Source of the DNA: Bifidobacterium breve
GTDB lineage: Bacteria; Actinomycetota; Actinomycetes; Nanopelagicales; Nanopelagicaceae
Assembly: GCA_945898065.1 (NCBI GenBank)
Contig: CAMDHH010000003.1
Span: forward strand, 1-64,000
Length of the DNA: 64,000 bases
Direction of reading: 5' to 3'
The notes below the pieces were generated by a model that made no database searches, was not told the DNA's origin, and was given only the letters and a program-made list of their open reading frames with translations. Of this stretch, positions 26,936 through 37,322 are shown one piece after another. Position 1 is the first letter of the stretch; each line of letters opens with the position of its first letter. A program made the translations under genes and the position numbers.

Positions 26936-27409
26936 CTAGTAATTCTCCACTGATTTGATAAGAACGGTAATTTCTTTACCACTAGGTGCTTTGAATGAAA
27001 CGGTATCGCCAATCTTTGCACCCAGGACAGCGGCTCCTAGTGGAGACTTTTCACTGTAAACATCGAGGTCGCCGCTAGAAATTTCGCGCGAACCAAGTAA
27101 GAATTTAGATTCATCTCCTGCAATATCTGCCGTAACAATCATGCCCGCACCCACCAAACCGTCGGCACTAGCTGGTGGAGTACCGATGTGTGCGTTATCG
27201 AGCATATGAATGAGTTGCTTTATTCGCGCTTCCATCTTGCCTTGCTCTTCGCGCGCTGCGTGATAGCCGCCATTTTCTTTTAGATCACCTTCGGCGCGTG
27301 CTGCTTCAATTTTGCGCACGACATCGACTCTCGCCTCATTTGTTAAATGATCGAGCTCGCTGCGTAAACGATCAGCAGCTTCTTGTGTTAGCCATGTCTG
27401 TGAACTCAT
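26936..27409 (-). CDS. greA: Transcription elongation factor GreA
   Basis: Stimulates cleavage of backtracked RNA by RNA polymerase. N-terminal coiled coil (TWLTQEAADRLRSELDHL...KIEAARAEGDLKENGGYHAAREEQG) carries the acidic tip DLKEN; the C-terminal FKBP-like domain includes SPLGAAVLGAKIGDTVSFKAPSG. I take MSSQTWLTQ (ATG 27409) as the start, 157 aa as usual. An in-frame ATG at 27436 would add nine residues. Lies just downstream of the DUF4307 gene, a common actinobacterial pair. Confidence 0.93.
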   Translation of the reverse strand: MSSQTWLTQEAADRLRSELDHLTNEARVDVVRKIEAARAEGDLKENGGYHAAREEQGKMEARIKQLIHMLDNAHIGTPPASADGLVGAGMIVTADIAGDESKFLLGSREISSGDLDVYSEKSPLGAAVLGAKIGDTVSFKAPSGKEITVLIKSVENY

Positions 27410-27428
27410 AAGGGATAAAGGTACCTGA

Positions 27429-27821
27429 TTAGTCACTTTCGCGACATCGGACTACATCTGCATTTACCGCTGGACCACGCGTAGGAATGGGTGTGATGAG
27501 CTCTTTCTTAGAGTTTCCTGCAGGTATTACTTCATCAATTTGGCCAATGACATTCTTATCGATATCTCGAGCAACTAATGTGCAGGTATACGAAGTATTT
27601 ATTGAGCGACGCTCTAGTGAATATCTAATCGATATCTCTTTTTCATTAGTAACTGAAAATGAAATCAATGTAGTTCGATAGGGCGGATTGGAATGATGTA
27701 GTCCCGCCCACACCAACCAGGAAATACCAAGGAGTGCACAAAGAATTGCTGGAATCTGCCATTTACTAGGCGGGCGCACCCCATAGCGATCGTTGTAGGA
27801 AAACGGCGCCTCGGATTGCAT
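27429..27821 (-). CDS. DUF4307 family membrane protein
   Basis: 130 aa. Cytoplasmic N-terminus with YNDRYGVRPPSKW, one membrane segment (IPAILCALLGISWLVWAGL), then an extracytoplasmic beta-rich domain with two Cys (SYTCTLVARD and VVRCRES) that may pair. The YGVRPP...W pattern and position before greA fit DUF4307. Function unknown. Confidence 0.85.
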   Translation of the reverse strand: MQSEAPFSYNDRYGVRPPSKWQIPAILCALLGISWLVWAGLHHSNPPYRTTLISFSVTNEKEISIRYSLERRSINTSYTCTLVARDIDKNVIGQIDEVIPAGNSKKELITPIPTRGPAVNADVVRCRESD

Positions 27822-27835
27822 GGCATGATTATGTC

Positions 27836-27973
27836 ATGCAAAAAGATGTCGATATGGGCTCAGCTGGATCACTCACCGTAGCCATATTGTGTATTGCTGT
27901 TGTATTCCTGCTTCGTAGTTTCTATAAGCGCTATAACCGTATGACTGAGCGCGAGAATGAATCTAACGACTAA
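27836..27973 (+). CDS. Small single-pass membrane protein
   Basis: 45-codon ORF starting ATG 27836: a short acidic start (MQKDVDMGSAG), one hydrophobic helix (SLTVAILCIAVVFLLRSFY), then a basic/acidic tail (KRYNRMTERENESND). Its last 17 nt overlap the SURF1 start, which suggests translational coupling. Small membrane ORFs at this site occur in actinobacteria, but I cannot name this family. Start could also be ATG 27854 (MGSAGSL). Confidence 0.6.
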   Translation: MQKDVDMGSAGSLTVAILCIAVVFLLRSFYKRYNRMTERENESND

Positions 27974-28673
27974 TCGTTTCTTCAAATTATTAGCTCAGAC
28001 TGTTGCAGTACTTTCACTTGTAACAATATTTATAAGCCTTGGTTTATGGCAATTAGATAGAGCGCGCGATCTCAAGAGTTCACTCACTGTAAGTAAGCCA
28101 GAGTTGGTAGCACCTGTTGCTTTAGCAACTGTTGCAAAGCCTCTGGAATCCTTAGGAGAAAAAGGGCTAAATACAAATGTGATAGCAATAGGAAATTATG
28201 TGGCTAATTACAAAGTACCCAATCAAAGAGATTCCAATGGAAGCATTTCAGATTGGGAGGGTGCGCTACTTCAAATAAATCCAACAGATGCAATATTGGT
28301 TTTACGCGGTCTTTGGTCAGATCGTTTGAAGAATCCTGAAATCGCAATGTCAACTAAAGTTAGCGTCAGTGGGATTTTGACCCCTGCCCAATACGATGAT
28401 CGCGCCATCAATGCCCCGGGGGTTATCTCTCGATTAGATAGTTCGGTTCTAGTTTCTACAACTGATTTGAATCTCTACGATGGATTTATCAATGCCCTAG
28501 ATGAAATAGCTAACTCATCTCAAGTAGATAGGCAACGGATACCATTTACCCCCACCATCAATGCGCGCATCCCAGGTTTATATTGGCAACATCTTTCGTA
28601 TGTGGTGATTTGGTGGCTCATGGCAGGGGTGGTGCTTTACCTTCCGCTATATCAACGTAGAGTTAGAGCATGA
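27957..28673 (+). CDS. SURF1-family cytochrome oxidase assembly protein
   Basis: 238 aa with the SURF1 layout: N-terminal membrane helix (LLAQTVAVLSLVTIFISLGLWQL) followed by the WQLDRARDLKSSL signature, an extracytoplasmic domain containing VLRGLWSD, and a C-terminal helix preceded by GLYWQHLSYVVIWWLMA. Family members help assemble heme-copper oxidases. Overlaps the downstream DUF3817 gene by ATGA. Confidence 0.87.
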   Translation: MNLTTNRFFKLLAQTVAVLSLVTIFISLGLWQLDRARDLKSSLTVSKPELVAPVALATVAKPLESLGEKGLNTNVIAIGNYVANYKVPNQRDSNGSISDWEGALLQINPTDAILVLRGLWSDRLKNPEIAMSTKVSVSGILTPAQYDDRAINAPGVISRLDSSVLVSTTDLNLYDGFINALDEIANSSQVDRQRIPFTPTINARIPGLYWQHLSYVVIWWLMAGVVLYLPLYQRRVRA

Positions 28674-28969
28674 AGAACGAAATTCTGCGCTTTCGCGTCA
28701 TGGCACTCATTGCCGGAGTGATGTCCCTACTCCTTTGGTTTCTTTATCTGCCAGTGAAGTGCCTTTTTGATAATCCAGATTTACTCTCCAATGTCATGTG
28801 GATTCCTATGGCTCACGGGTATCTCTACCTCGTTTATGTGCTCACAGCTATCCAATTTGCCGTCAAAGCCAAGTGGCCATTGATGAAGATGCTTGGTCTT
28901 ATTTTGGCTGGAACATTGCCCGTTGCATCTATTGTTGCGGAGCGCCGCGTTGTTCGTACATATTCGTAA
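28670..28969 (+). CDS. DUF3817 family integral membrane protein
   Basis: 99 aa, three hydrophobic segments with the family's NP-x-MWIPMAHGYLYLVYVLTA stretch. DUF3817 proteins commonly accompany transport or respiration genes in actinobacteria; no function is established. Start ATG overlaps the SURF1 stop, and the prenyltransferase ORF begins inside its end. Confidence 0.88.
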   Translation: MKNEILRFRVMALIAGVMSLLLWFLYLPVKCLFDNPDLLSNVMWIPMAHGYLYLVYVLTAIQFAVKAKWPLMKMLGLILAGTLPVASIVAERRVVRTYS

Positions 28970-29753
28970 ATTTATAAAATCACTCTTCTATCCATTTTAT
29001 GAATGGCGCATAGTTCGAGATCTTGATTTCACAAAGACCCCACATCACGTTGGTGTAATCCTCGATGGTAATAGGCGCTGGGCTAAAGCCAATCGGATTG
29101 AAGATGATCCAACTGATATCGGAATTCGCAATAGCGCTCGCGGTCACAAAGCTGGCGCAAATAAGATTATTGAATTTCTTGGATGGTGTGATGAGGCCGA
29201 AGTCCGCGTAGTTACCTTGTGGCTTCTCTCCACAGATAATTTCAAGCGCTCTCCAGAAGAGCTCAATGCACTCCTTGAAATTATTGGCCAGACGGTAGAT
29301 GAATTAGCAGCCACAGGACGCTGGAATATCAAGGCAGTGGGCGCCCTAGATTTATTACCCGAATGGTTATCTACAAAACTTCAAGAACTCAAGCCGGTTC
29401 GAAATGATGGAGTTGAGGTCAATGTTGCAATTGGTTATGGGGGCAGGCGAGAAATTGTGGATGCGGTCAAGAGTTATTTAGCCGATGAGCAATCACAAGG
29501 TCGATCCATTAGTCAGGCACAAGAAAAACTATCGACGGAGGAGATTTCTAAATTTCTCTACACCGCCGGCCAGCCAGATCCCGAACTCCTTATCCGCACA
29601 TCGGGGGAGCAACGCCTTGGTGGATTCTTATTGTGGCAGAGCGCTTTATCAGAGTTCTATTTCTGCGAGGCATACTGGCCAGACTTTAGAAGAGTTGATT
29701 TTTTGCGTGCCCTACGTGCATATTCTTTGCGACAGAGACGAATGGGAAACTAA
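28950..29753 (+). CDS. uppS: Isoprenyl (cis-prenyl/undecaprenyl) diphosphate synthase
   Basis: Condenses isopentenyl diphosphate units in cis to make the lipid carrier for cell-wall synthesis; ispH elsewhere in the window supplies precursors. Motifs: VGVILDGNRRWAK (catalytic Asp), LWLLSTDNFKRSPEEL, ELLIRTSGEQRLGGFLLWQ and SEFYFCEAYWPDF. The usual NF of RISNFLLWQ reads GGF here. No ATG exists in a sensible place: I chose TTG 28950 (then FVHIRKFIKSLFYPFYEWR); TTG 28935 and an ATG at 28893 deep in the DUF3817 gene are alternatives. Confidence 0.88.
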   Translation: MFVHIRKFIKSLFYPFYEWRIVRDLDFTKTPHHVGVILDGNRRWAKANRIEDDPTDIGIRNSARGHKAGANKIIEFLGWCDEAEVRVVTLWLLSTDNFKRSPEELNALLEIIGQTVDELAATGRWNIKAVGALDLLPEWLSTKLQELKPVRNDGVEVNVAIGYGGRREIVDAVKSYLADEQSQGRSISQAQEKLSTEEISKFLYTAGQPDPELLIRTSGEQRLGGFLLWQSALSEFYFCEAYWPDFRRVDFLRALRAYSLRQRRMGN

Positions 29754-29906
29754 AGAGTTTACTTAGAATTTCTTTTTTGAATCTGCGTGTCGTGTTGGGT
29801 GTCAGCCCTAGTAGTTCTACCTTTTTCCTATCAGAAGCACCTCCCGACGAGAACAATTACATTCGCTATCTGATTATGGATAGTCGAGGAATGAGAGAAA
29901 AGGCCT

Positions 29907-31223
29907 TTGGCTTCTCACGCTCACTCAAATAGGAAGACTTTTGTTCTCGACACGAGCGTTCTGCTCGCAGATCCAGGCGCGCTCTACAAATTTGCAGAGC
30001 ATGAAGTCATCATTCCAATCGCCGTTATCGGTGAATTAGAGACTAAACGCGATCACCCAGAACTTGGCTATTTTGCCCGCGCCGCCCTTCGAGCACTCGA
30101 TGATCTACGAATTACACATGGCCGCCTTGATCAGCCATTAGTTGTTACCGATGAAGGTGGCACACTTTCAGTAGAGCTCAACCACACAGATTTGAGCACT
30201 CTGCCCCATGGCTTCTTGCGCGATGGTACAAATGATTCACGTATTTTAGCTATCGCAAAAAATTTGATGGGCGATGGTAAAAATGTTGTTCTGGTAACTA
30301 AAGATTTGCCACTTCGAGTCAAAGCCTCATCTGTTGGTGTTGAGGCACAGGAGTACTTGGCCGAACTTGTCTCCAATAGTGGGTGGACAGGTATCGTCGA
30401 AGTAAATGTTGGCTCTGGAACTATTGATGATCTCTACTCAAGTGATCGCGCCGATCATGAATGTGCACATGAGCAACCTGTTCACACTGGAGTTGTTCTT
30501 CACTCAGAACGTGGAAGTGCCTTGGCCCGCGTTACTCCCGATAAACAATTGCAATTAGTGCGCGGAGATCGCAGCGCTTTTGGCCTTCATGGCAGAAGCG
30601 CCGAACAGAGAATTGCACTCGACCTTTTACTCGATAACGACATTGGCATCGTCTCACTGGGTGGCCGAGCCGGAACAGGTAAGAGCGCACTTGCTCTCTG
30701 TGCCGGACTCGAAGCAGTGATGGAAAAACGTCTCCATAAAAAAGTTGTGATCTTCCGTCCTCTCTATCCAGTGGGTGGGCAAGAACTTGGATACCTGCCA
30801 GGTAGTGAAGGCGAAAAAATGTCGCCATGGGCACAGGCAGTCTTTGACACATTGGGCGCCCTCGTTAGCCAAGCGGTCATCGATGAAATCATTGACCGCG
30901 GACTTATTGAAGTTCTGCCCCTAACTCATATCCGTGGTCGCTCACTTCATGACTCTTATGTCATTGTTGATGAGGCACAATCGCTAGAACGCGGCGTCTT
31001 GCTCACCGTTCTTTCCAGAATTGGCCAAGGCTCTCGCGTCATCATGACCCACGATGTTGCCCAACGCGATAACTTGCGAGTCGGCCGACACGATGGCGTG
31101 GTCGCCGTTGTCGAAACCCTCAAAGGCCACCCACTCTTTGCCCACATCACCTTGACCCGAAGTGAGCGATCGCCGATCGCCGCCCTTGTCACCGAATTGT
31201 TGGAGGGGCCAAGCCCCGTTTAG
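29907..31223 (+). CDS. PIN-PhoH family RNA helicase/ribonuclease
   Basis: 438-aa PhoH2-type protein. N-terminal PIN nuclease domain begins [15 protein letters not shown] with later acidic residues in [12 protein letters not shown] and [11 protein letters not shown]-terminal PhoH ATPase has [16 protein letters not shown] (Walker A) and [20 protein letters not shown] (Walker B). PhoH2 proteins unwind and cut RNA. TTG 29907 is the likely start with a purine-rich stretch before it. The gap 29754-29906 shows nothing clear. The gene end forms GGGGC-CAA-GCCCC (31205-31217), followed by GTTT, a weak terminator-like hairpin. Confidence 0.9.
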   Translation: MASHAHSNRKTFVLDTSVLLADPGALYKFAEHEVIIPIAVIGELETKRDHPELGYFARAALRALDDLRITHGRLDQPLVVTDEGGTLSVELNHTDLSTLPHGFLRDGTNDSRILAIAKNLMGDGKNVVLVTKDLPLRVKASSVGVEAQEYLAELVSNSGWTGIVEVNVGSGTIDDLYSSDRADHECAHEQPVHTGVVLHSERGSALARVTPDKQLQLVRGDRSAFGLHGRSAEQRIALDLLLDNDIGIVSLGGRAGTGKSALALCAGLEAVMEKRLHKKVVIFRPLYPVGGQELGYLPGSEGEKMSPWAQAVFDTLGALVSQAVIDEIIDRGLIEVLPLTHIRGRSLHDSYVIVDEAQSLERGVLLTVLSRIGQGSRVIMTHDVAQRDNLRVGRHDGVVAVVETLKGHPLFAHITLTRSERSPIAALVTELLEGPSPV

Positions 31224-31469
31224 CCCGAAGAGAAATGTCACAGCGACAAATCGGACATTTTCCATTTCATAAGAGCTGACCTGCACTTTTACCTATCCAC
31301 AGGTGCTCTCAATCTATAAAAAAAGTGACTCGCGCCTATTTAGATTTGCCCGAGAGCCCCCCTTTTGCCACTCTAAAGACCTTCCCCCGTGCTCTGCGCC
31401 TCTATCCACCCGGAAAAGAGGCGATGGCGCAATGGGGAAATGACGTGGGTGAGAGGAAAGGAGGAGGCC

Positions 31470-32057
31470 ATGAAGAAGATTAGCTACAAGTACACCGCAC
31501 CATGGATCGTTATCGCCTCCATGCTTTTCTTGGCAGCGGCTCAACCAAGTGCTTACGGCCTTGAGTTCCCAATGACCACACACCTAGCCCTGCCCGACCA
31601 ACTTGAAGAGCGCGCACTAGCGATTAGACCCGAGAGCACCGATGCGGTCTATGGCGGATTTAGTTTGAAGGCATCGTCCAAGAAGTCACTCTTTTCTAGC
31701 GAGTTAGCACTTGTCTCAACTATGAGCAGACAAGTTGAATTGGCTAGAACTCCATGGGGTGCCAAAAAAGTTGCCAAGGCAATTCTTATCGATGAATATG
31801 GCTATGAGGAAAAAGAATATTCCTGCCTCAATCGTCTTTGGACGAAGGAGAGCCACTGGAATTACAAGGCTCACAATTATCGCTCCGGTGCCCACGGAAT
31901 TCCTCAAGCGCTACCAGCGATCAGGATGGAAGTTATTGCCAGTGATTGGCGCACCAACCCTGTTACACAGATTCGATGGGGACTTCGCTATATCGATATT
32001 CGCTATGACACACCATGTAAAGCATGGGCAAAATTCAAGCGCAGCCGTTATTACTAA
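31470..32057 (+). CDS. Secreted lytic-transglycosylase-like (APF C-terminal-like) protein
   Basis: 195 aa. Signal peptide MKKISYKYTAPWIVIASMLF, cleavage near AYG. The C-terminal lysozyme-like domain has SCLNRLWTKESHWNYKAHN with the probable catalytic Glu, then SGAHGIPQALP and PVTQIRWGLRYID, typical of aggregation-promoting-factor/Rpf-like muralytic proteins of actinobacteria. Very strong RBS (AAGGAGGAGG, about 31458-31467). The 246-nt leader 31224-31469 is long; I looked for a c-di-AMP (ydaO-type) riboswitch, common before such genes, and could not recognise one. Confidence 0.85.
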   Translation: MKKISYKYTAPWIVIASMLFLAAAQPSAYGLEFPMTTHLALPDQLEERALAIRPESTDAVYGGFSLKASSKKSLFSSELALVSTMSRQVELARTPWGAKKVAKAILIDEYGYEEKEYSCLNRLWTKESHWNYKAHNYRSGAHGIPQALPAIRMEVIASDWRTNPVTQIRWGLRYIDIRYDTPCKAWAKFKRSRYY

Positions 32058-32060
32058 AGC

Positions 32061-33725
32061 TTAAACTTCCGGCTTATTTCCAATAGAGATCATTGTGGAA
32101 GTCTCGGCAAAGAAATCATTTCCTTTATCGTCGACAACAATAAATGCTGGAAAATCTACAACATCAATTTTCCAGATTGCCTCCATTCCTAAATCTTCGA
32201 AATCTAAGACTTCAACTTTCTTGATGCAATCTTGTGCAAGGCGGGCAGCTGGCCCACCGATAGAACCCAGATAAAAACCTCCATGTGCCTTGCACGCATC
32301 GGTTACAGCCTTTGAACGATTTCCTTTTGCGAGCATGACAAATGAGCCACCTGCACTTTGAAATTGTTCTACATATGAATCCATACGACCAGCCGTTGTT
32401 GGACCAAATGAACCAGAGGCATAGCCCGCAGGAGTCTTTGCAGGTCCTGCGTAATACACGGCATATTTCTTCAAATACTCAGGCATAGGCTTACCAGCAT
32501 CGAGCATCTCTTTGATTCGAGCATGAGCAAGATCTCGCGCGACAACGATGGTGCCGGTAAGTGAGAGACGAGTTTTGATTGGATGCTTTGAAAGCTCGGC
32601 GCGAATTTTTTCCATTGATTCATTGAGATCAATCTTTACAACTTCTACAGAATCACCTAAATGTTGCTCAGTTGTATCGGGTAAGAAGTGAGCTGGATCG
32701 CGCTCTAATTCTTCAATGAATATGCCCTCTTTAGTAATCTTTGCCTTTGCCTGGCGATCTGCCGAACATGAGACTGCAATGGCAATAGGAAGAGATGCGC
32801 CGTGGCGAGGAAGTCTGACTACTCGAACATCGTGACAGAAATACTTTCCACCAAATTGTGCGCCAATACCTAGTGTGCGCGTGAGTTCTAGGACTTTTTC
32901 CTCAAGTTCAATATCGCGAAAACCATGGCCAGTTGCCGCATCACCCGATGTTGGAAGTGAGTCTAAATATTTTGTCGATGCCAATTTTGAAGTCTTTACT
33001 GTGTGCTCAGCACTAGTGCCACCGATAACAATTGCTAAGTGGTAGGGAGGACAAGCCGCTGTACCAATTGAGCGCAACTTTTCATCAAGCCATTTCATCA
33101 ATGATGTTGGATTAAGCACCGCTTTTGTCTCTTGGTATAAAAATGACTTATTTGCGCTACCGCCACCTTTAGCAATAAATAGAAAGTTATATTCATCGGC
33201 GTGATCTGAATCGGCGTAAATTTCTACCTGGGCAGGCAAGTTATTGCCTGTGTTCTTCTCTTCCCAAGTGGTGATTGGCGCCATTTGTGAATAGCGAAGA
33301 TTGAGTTTTGTGAAAGCGTCATAAATACCTTGGGAGATTGCGATTTCATCTTTTCCGGTGGTCAGTACATATTGACCTTTCTTGCCCATGACAATTGCAG
33401 TTCCTGTGTCTTGGCACATTGGCAAAATTCCTCCAGCAGAGATATTTGCATTCTTGAGAAGGTCAATTGCTACAAAGCGATCGTTAGGCGATGCCTCTGG
33501 ATCACTAATGATATTTGCCAATTGTTGAAGATGCGCTGGGCGTAAGTAATGTGAAATATCATGAATTGCAGTCTCAGTAAGCTTTTCAAGTGCAATCGGT
33601 TCTATCTGTAAAAACTCTTTATCACCGAGTTTGATTGTGCTAACACCCTCATTGCCGATCTTTCGATACTTAGTTGTATCGGCGCCTATCGGTAGAAGAT
33701 CTGAGTAAGAAAATGTTGGCGACAT
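32061..33725 (-). CDS. Fumarate hydratase, class I
   Basis: 554-aa iron-sulfur fumarase converting fumarate and malate in the TCA cycle. N-terminal alpha domain with [20 protein letters not shown] (Fe-S cysteine), [44 protein letters not shown]-terminal beta domain with [15 protein letters not shown] and [28 protein letters not shown]. Alpha and beta are fused in one chain as in E. coli FumA/FumB. Starts 8 nt from the xseB stop on the same strand. Confidence 0.94.
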   Translation of the reverse strand: MSPTFSYSDLLPIGADTTKYRKIGNEGVSTIKLGDKEFLQIEPIALEKLTETAIHDISHYLRPAHLQQLANIISDPEASPNDRFVAIDLLKNANISAGGILPMCQDTGTAIVMGKKGQYVLTTGKDEIAISQGIYDAFTKLNLRYSQMAPITTWEEKNTGNNLPAQVEIYADSDHADEYNFLFIAKGGGSANKSFLYQETKAVLNPTSLMKWLDEKLRSIGTAACPPYHLAIVIGGTSAEHTVKTSKLASTKYLDSLPTSGDAATGHGFRDIELEEKVLELTRTLGIGAQFGGKYFCHDVRVVRLPRHGASLPIAIAVSCSADRQAKAKITKEGIFIEELERDPAHFLPDTTEQHLGDSVEVVKIDLNESMEKIRAELSKHPIKTRLSLTGTIVVARDLAHARIKEMLDAGKPMPEYLKKYAVYYAGPAKTPAGYASGSFGPTTAGRMDSYVEQFQSAGGSFVMLAKGNRSKAVTDACKAHGGFYLGSIGGPAARLAQDCIKKVEVLDFEDLGMEAIWKIDVVDFPAFIVVDDKGNDFFAETSTMISIGNKPEV

Positions 33726-33732
33726 GAGCGCT

Positions 33733-33930
33733 TTACTTTGCTGGCTTTACTGCATCGAGTTTCTTGCGTGCACCATCGAGCCATTCCTGACAAATTTTTG
33801 CTAGTTCTTCACCGCGCTCCCAGAGTTTGAGTGACTCTTCTAGAGTCTCACTTCCCGATTCGAGTGCTTCAACTACTTCGGCCAATTCATCTCGGGCCGC
33901 TTCATATGACAGTTTTTTCTCTGCGCTCAT
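33733..33930 (-). CDS. xseB: Exodeoxyribonuclease VII small subunit
   Basis: 65 aa, helical. [19 protein letters not shown] and [22 protein letters not shown] are the family pattern. Works with XseA as exonuclease VII on single-stranded DNA. Follows xseA by 17 nt in the same operon. Several small subunits bind one large subunit. Confidence 0.94.
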   Translation of the reverse strand: MSAEKKLSYEAARDELAEVVEALESGSETLEESLKLWERGEELAKICQEWLDGARKKLDAVKPAK

Positions 33931-33947
33931 GTGCTAAATCTACTCCT

Positions 33948-35153
33948 TTAGTGCGCTCCAGTTGCTGTGGCTTCAGTCTCACCCATTGCTAAACGAATTC
34001 GCAAGAGTTCACCCTCTGTGAGTTTCTTTGGATCTCGCACAATTTCGCCCGAGGCCAATTGCACGACTGAATATCCGCGATCCAGAGTTGCTTGTGGTGA
34101 GAGCGAGCGAACGCGTGCGCGAATCTGCTTGAGCTCCTCTTTTGCCAATTTTAAACTCTCTTTGAAACTGCGCCCAGAGCGATCACGTAGGGCAGTAATA
34201 ATTTCTGCACGTGAAGTAACGAGCAATGATGGATCTTTCATAACAGGTCGTTCATGAAGATTTTTAATGCGCGTACTTTCAAGTTCAACCATCGTCATGA
34301 TTCGACGACGAGTTCTATTTCGTAATTGTTCAATCAGTGCGAGTTCTTCAGCTAAATCAGGTACTACATGCTTGGCCGCATCCGTTGGTGTTGATGCACG
34401 AAAATCTGCAACGAGATCTAGAAGTGGCGCATCTTTTTCATGGCCTATTGCGCTAACAATCGGAGTCTCGCACGATGCCGCTAATCGAACTAAACCCTCA
34501 TCGCTAAAGGGAAGTAGATCTTCAAAGGAGCCACCACCGCGTGTAATGATGATGACATCGACATCTTTATCAGCCTCTAATTCACGCAGTGCTTGGGAAA
34601 CTTCGGAGACAGCGGCAGCGCCCTGAACAGTGACTTCACGTATTTCAAATTCGACCATCGGCCAACGACGCTTAGCATTTTCAACTACATCTTTCATTGC
34701 ATCGGTATTGCGTCCGCAAATGAGTCCGACCTTGCGTGGTAGCAGCGGGAGTGCGACTTTGCGATCAGAATCAAAGAGTCCTTCAGCGGCGAGCACGCTC
34801 TTGAGTTGTTCGAGCCGGGCAAGTAGTTCACCAACGCCGACTTGGCGAATCTCGCGCGCGGATAAAGTAAGTGAACCATTTTTTGTATACCAAGATGCTT
34901 TTGCAAATAGAACTACTCGGGCATTTTGTGGAAGTGGTTGTACTGATGCCAATACAGATTTATGACACATAACAGATAAAGACATATCAACACTGGTATC
35001 GCGAAGGCGAATAAATGCCATTGTGCCACTGCGTTCGTTGAGTTCAGAAATTTCGCCCTCTACCCAAATTGGACCTAAGCGATCTACATAATCCTTAATC
35101 GCTTCAGTGACCACGCGCACAGGGGCGGGAGCATCACTTGAAGTTTCGAACAT
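33948..35153 (-). CDS. xseA: Exodeoxyribonuclease VII large subunit
   Basis: 401 aa. N-terminal OB fold (IWVEGEISELNERSGTMAFIRLRD), catalytic domain with GLICGRNTDAMKDV, DVIIITRGGGSFEDLLPFSDE, and SAIGHEKDAPLLDLVADFRASTPTDAAK, then a coiled-coil region and the C-terminal LDRGYSVVQL. Divergent from ispH across about 25 nt, so promoters overlap coding ends or are leaderless. Confidence 0.95.
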   Translation of the reverse strand: MFETSSDAPAPVRVVTEAIKDYVDRLGPIWVEGEISELNERSGTMAFIRLRDTSVDMSLSVMCHKSVLASVQPLPQNARVVLFAKASWYTKNGSLTLSAREIRQVGVGELLARLEQLKSVLAAEGLFDSDRKVALPLLPRKVGLICGRNTDAMKDVVENAKRRWPMVEFEIREVTVQGAAAVSEVSQALRELEADKDVDVIIITRGGGSFEDLLPFSDEGLVRLAASCETPIVSAIGHEKDAPLLDLVADFRASTPTDAAKHVVPDLAEELALIEQLRNRTRRRIMTMVELESTRIKNLHERPVMKDPSLLVTSRAEIITALRDRSGRSFKESLKLAKEELKQIRARVRSLSPQATLDRGYSVVQLASGEIVRDPKKLTEGELLRIRLAMGETEATATGAH

Positions 35154-35178
35154 GAGATGAGCCTAATAGACTCACCCC

Positions 35179-36135
35179 ATGGCTAAGAGAGTTCTCCTTG
35201 CTGCGCCTCGCGGATATTGCGCTGGCGTTGACCGCGCTGTTATCACGGTGGAAAAAGCATTGGCTCTCTATGGCGCACCGGTCTATGTCCGTAAGCAAAT
35301 TGTTCATAACAAACATGTTGTAGCAACGCTAGAAGCACGCGGAGCAATCTTTGTCGATGAGACTGATGAAGTTCCAGAGGGTAAGACTGTAGTTTTTTCT
35401 GCTCACGGAGTTGCACCCATTGTTCACGAAGAGGCAGCGGCTCGTAATCTAAAAACAATCGATGCAACCTGTCCACTGGTTACAAAAGTTCATAATGAAG
35501 TAAAGAGATTCGCTGCAGAAGATGCTGAAATTTTATTGATTGGTCATCATGGCCACGAAGAAGTTGAGGGCACTGCAGGAGAGGCTGTTGGACAAGTTCG
35601 AGTAGTCGATGGACTCGACGGTGCGCGCAATGTAGTACCAACACCCGGTAAGAAACTTATCTGGTTATCTCAAACTACTTTGAGTGTCGATGAGACCCTT
35701 GATGCTGTTGCAATTCTCAAAGAGCGTTTTCCGCAGATTCAAGATCCACCCAGTGATGATATCTGTTATGCAACACAGAACCGTCAAGAGGCAATCAAAG
35801 CAATTGCTCCTCAAGCAGATCTCGTATTGGTTGTTGGCTCCACAAATTCATCAAACTCTGTTCGATTAGTTGAAGTTGCTAAAGAGTATGGAACACCACA
35901 GGCATATTTGCTCGACTTTGCAGCAGAGGCAAAAGAAGAATGGCTAGTAGGCGTTGAAACAATTGGTGTAACAAGTGGTGCCTCTGTTCCTGAAATTCTT
36001 GTCGATGATTTACTCGTATGGCTTGCAGAGCGTGGATTTGGTGATGTTCAAACAATTACTGCAATGGAGGAATCACTTCTTTTCTCATTGCCACCTGAAC
36101 TTCGCAAAGATATGAAAGCGGCAGGAGCTAAATAA
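35179..36135 (+). CDS. ispH: 4-hydroxy-3-methylbut-2-enyl diphosphate reductase
   Basis: Last MEP-pathway enzyme, makes IPP and DMAPP using a [4Fe-4S] cluster. Three cluster cysteines lie in [25 protein letters not shown] and [11 protein letters not shown]. Other conserved parts: [16 protein letters not shown], and [16 protein letters not shown]. 318 aa is full length. Provides building blocks for the prenyltransferase at 28950-29753. Confidence 0.96.
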   Translation: MAKRVLLAAPRGYCAGVDRAVITVEKALALYGAPVYVRKQIVHNKHVVATLEARGAIFVDETDEVPEGKTVVFSAHGVAPIVHEEAAARNLKTIDATCPLVTKVHNEVKRFAAEDAEILLIGHHGHEEVEGTAGEAVGQVRVVDGLDGARNVVPTPGKKLIWLSQTTLSVDETLDAVAILKERFPQIQDPPSDDICYATQNRQEAIKAIAPQADLVLVVGSTNSSNSVRLVEVAKEYGTPQAYLLDFAAEAKEEWLVGVETIGVTSGASVPEILVDDLLVWLAERGFGDVQTITAMEESLLFSLPPELRKDMKAAGAK

Positions 36136-36136
36136 T

Positions 36137-37306
36137 TTAGTGATCGCTGCTTCGGGCGTAACGCGCGCCATAAGCCATCATTAGCGCTAAGCCAGCAGGT
36201 ACAAAGAGCGCTAAACGTAGAGTAATTTGATCAGATAAGAATCCAATCAATGGTGGCGCTGCGATAAATGCAAAGTAGGAAATTCCAGCAATCATTGCAA
36301 CAGCCTCAGAGGGTGCAATTGTTTCGGGATAATCCTTTGATGCAATCTCACCGGCTGCGCTCATGAGTAGCGGAATTACTGCACTGACTCCAACGCCTAA
36401 GAAGAACCAACCAAGGAAGACTCCTTGAATATTATTCATCAACATTCCAGCCGATAATCCAATTCCTGCGATAAGGCCACCAGCAGTGAGTAAGCGCGAT
36501 GTTCCAAATCGACGCGAAAGTTTGTCACCCGATAGACGGCCAATAACCATTAGCGCTGAAAAGAGTGCGTAAGGCATTGCCGAAACAAATGGGGATGCAC
36601 CAAATGTGTCTCGGGCAAGCACGCCGCCCCAATCACTTGCGACACCTTCAGCAATTGCTGCGCATATTCCAAGTAGTCCAAGTATCCAAAAAATCTTTGG
36701 ACGCTTGCGATTTCGCTTATGTCCTTCAGGATTATGTTGATCCATGCTCGCAGGTAATAGAAGTGGATTGATAAGAAAAGCGCTGAGTACAAGCAGAACA
36801 CCGATTACTGATAAATGCGCAAGGGGAGTGATTTCTAGTTGTGCAATGACACCACCTGTAGAGACGCCAATAATTGAACCGAGTGAATACATAGCGTGCA
36901 TAGTGCTAAGCATCTTTTTTCCAGATTGTTGTTCAAGTGCAACACCATGCGCAGATAAAGAAATATCTTGAACACCTAATGTGATTCCCCATAAAAATAG
37001 AGCGATTGCAAGTGTGTAAACATTGAAGAGAAGTCCAAGGCCTGGAATGGTAATTCCAACCCCAATAGCAGAACCAACAATGAGTGGCTTGCTTCCATAT
37101 TTTGCGGAGTACCTACCCGCTGGTCCAAGAGATAGAACAACACCGATTGAACCAAAGATAAGTGCTGCACCTAAACCGCCGTCGGTAACACCAAGAGTTC
37201 TTTTAAAATCAGGGATACGAGCAATAAATGAGCCGAGTGCAATTCCATTTGAAATATAACCAATAAGAATTGCATTTCTAGCGCGTTTGATCTCAGGCGT
37301 TAGCAC
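36137..37306 (-). CDS. MFS transporter
   Basis: 389-aa major facilitator with about 12 membrane segments. It begins LTPEIKRARNAILIGYISNGIALGSFIARIPDFKRTLGV, typical of the YbjJ/Fucose-permease-like branch; contains GRYSAKYGSKPLIVGSAIG and GRLSGDKLSRRFGTSRLL motif-A loops. Substrate not predictable. Downstream of the DUF6542-like gene on the same strand with 16 nt spacing. Confidence 0.87.
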   Translation of the reverse strand: MLTPEIKRARNAILIGYISNGIALGSFIARIPDFKRTLGVTDGGLGAALIFGSIGVVLSLGPAGRYSAKYGSKPLIVGSAIGVGITIPGLGLLFNVYTLAIALFLWGITLGVQDISLSAHGVALEQQSGKKMLSTMHAMYSLGSIIGVSTGGVIAQLEITPLAHLSVIGVLLVLSAFLINPLLLPASMDQHNPEGHKRNRKRPKIFWILGLLGICAAIAEGVASDWGGVLARDTFGASPFVSAMPYALFSALMVIGRLSGDKLSRRFGTSRLLTAGGLIAGIGLSAGMLMNNIQGVFLGWFFLGVGVSAVIPLLMSAAGEIASKDYPETIAPSEAVAMIAGISYFAFIAAPPLIGFLSDQITLRLALFVPAGLALMMAYGARYARSSDH

Positions 37307-37322
37307 GCCCCTACTCTAAAGG

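Noticed and set aside
31224-31469. Possible c-di-AMP riboswitch or DnaA-box site (CTATCCACA) before the lytic-transglycosylase-like gene
   Set aside because: No riboswitch core sequence could be recognised, and a single imperfect DnaA-box match is expected by chance.
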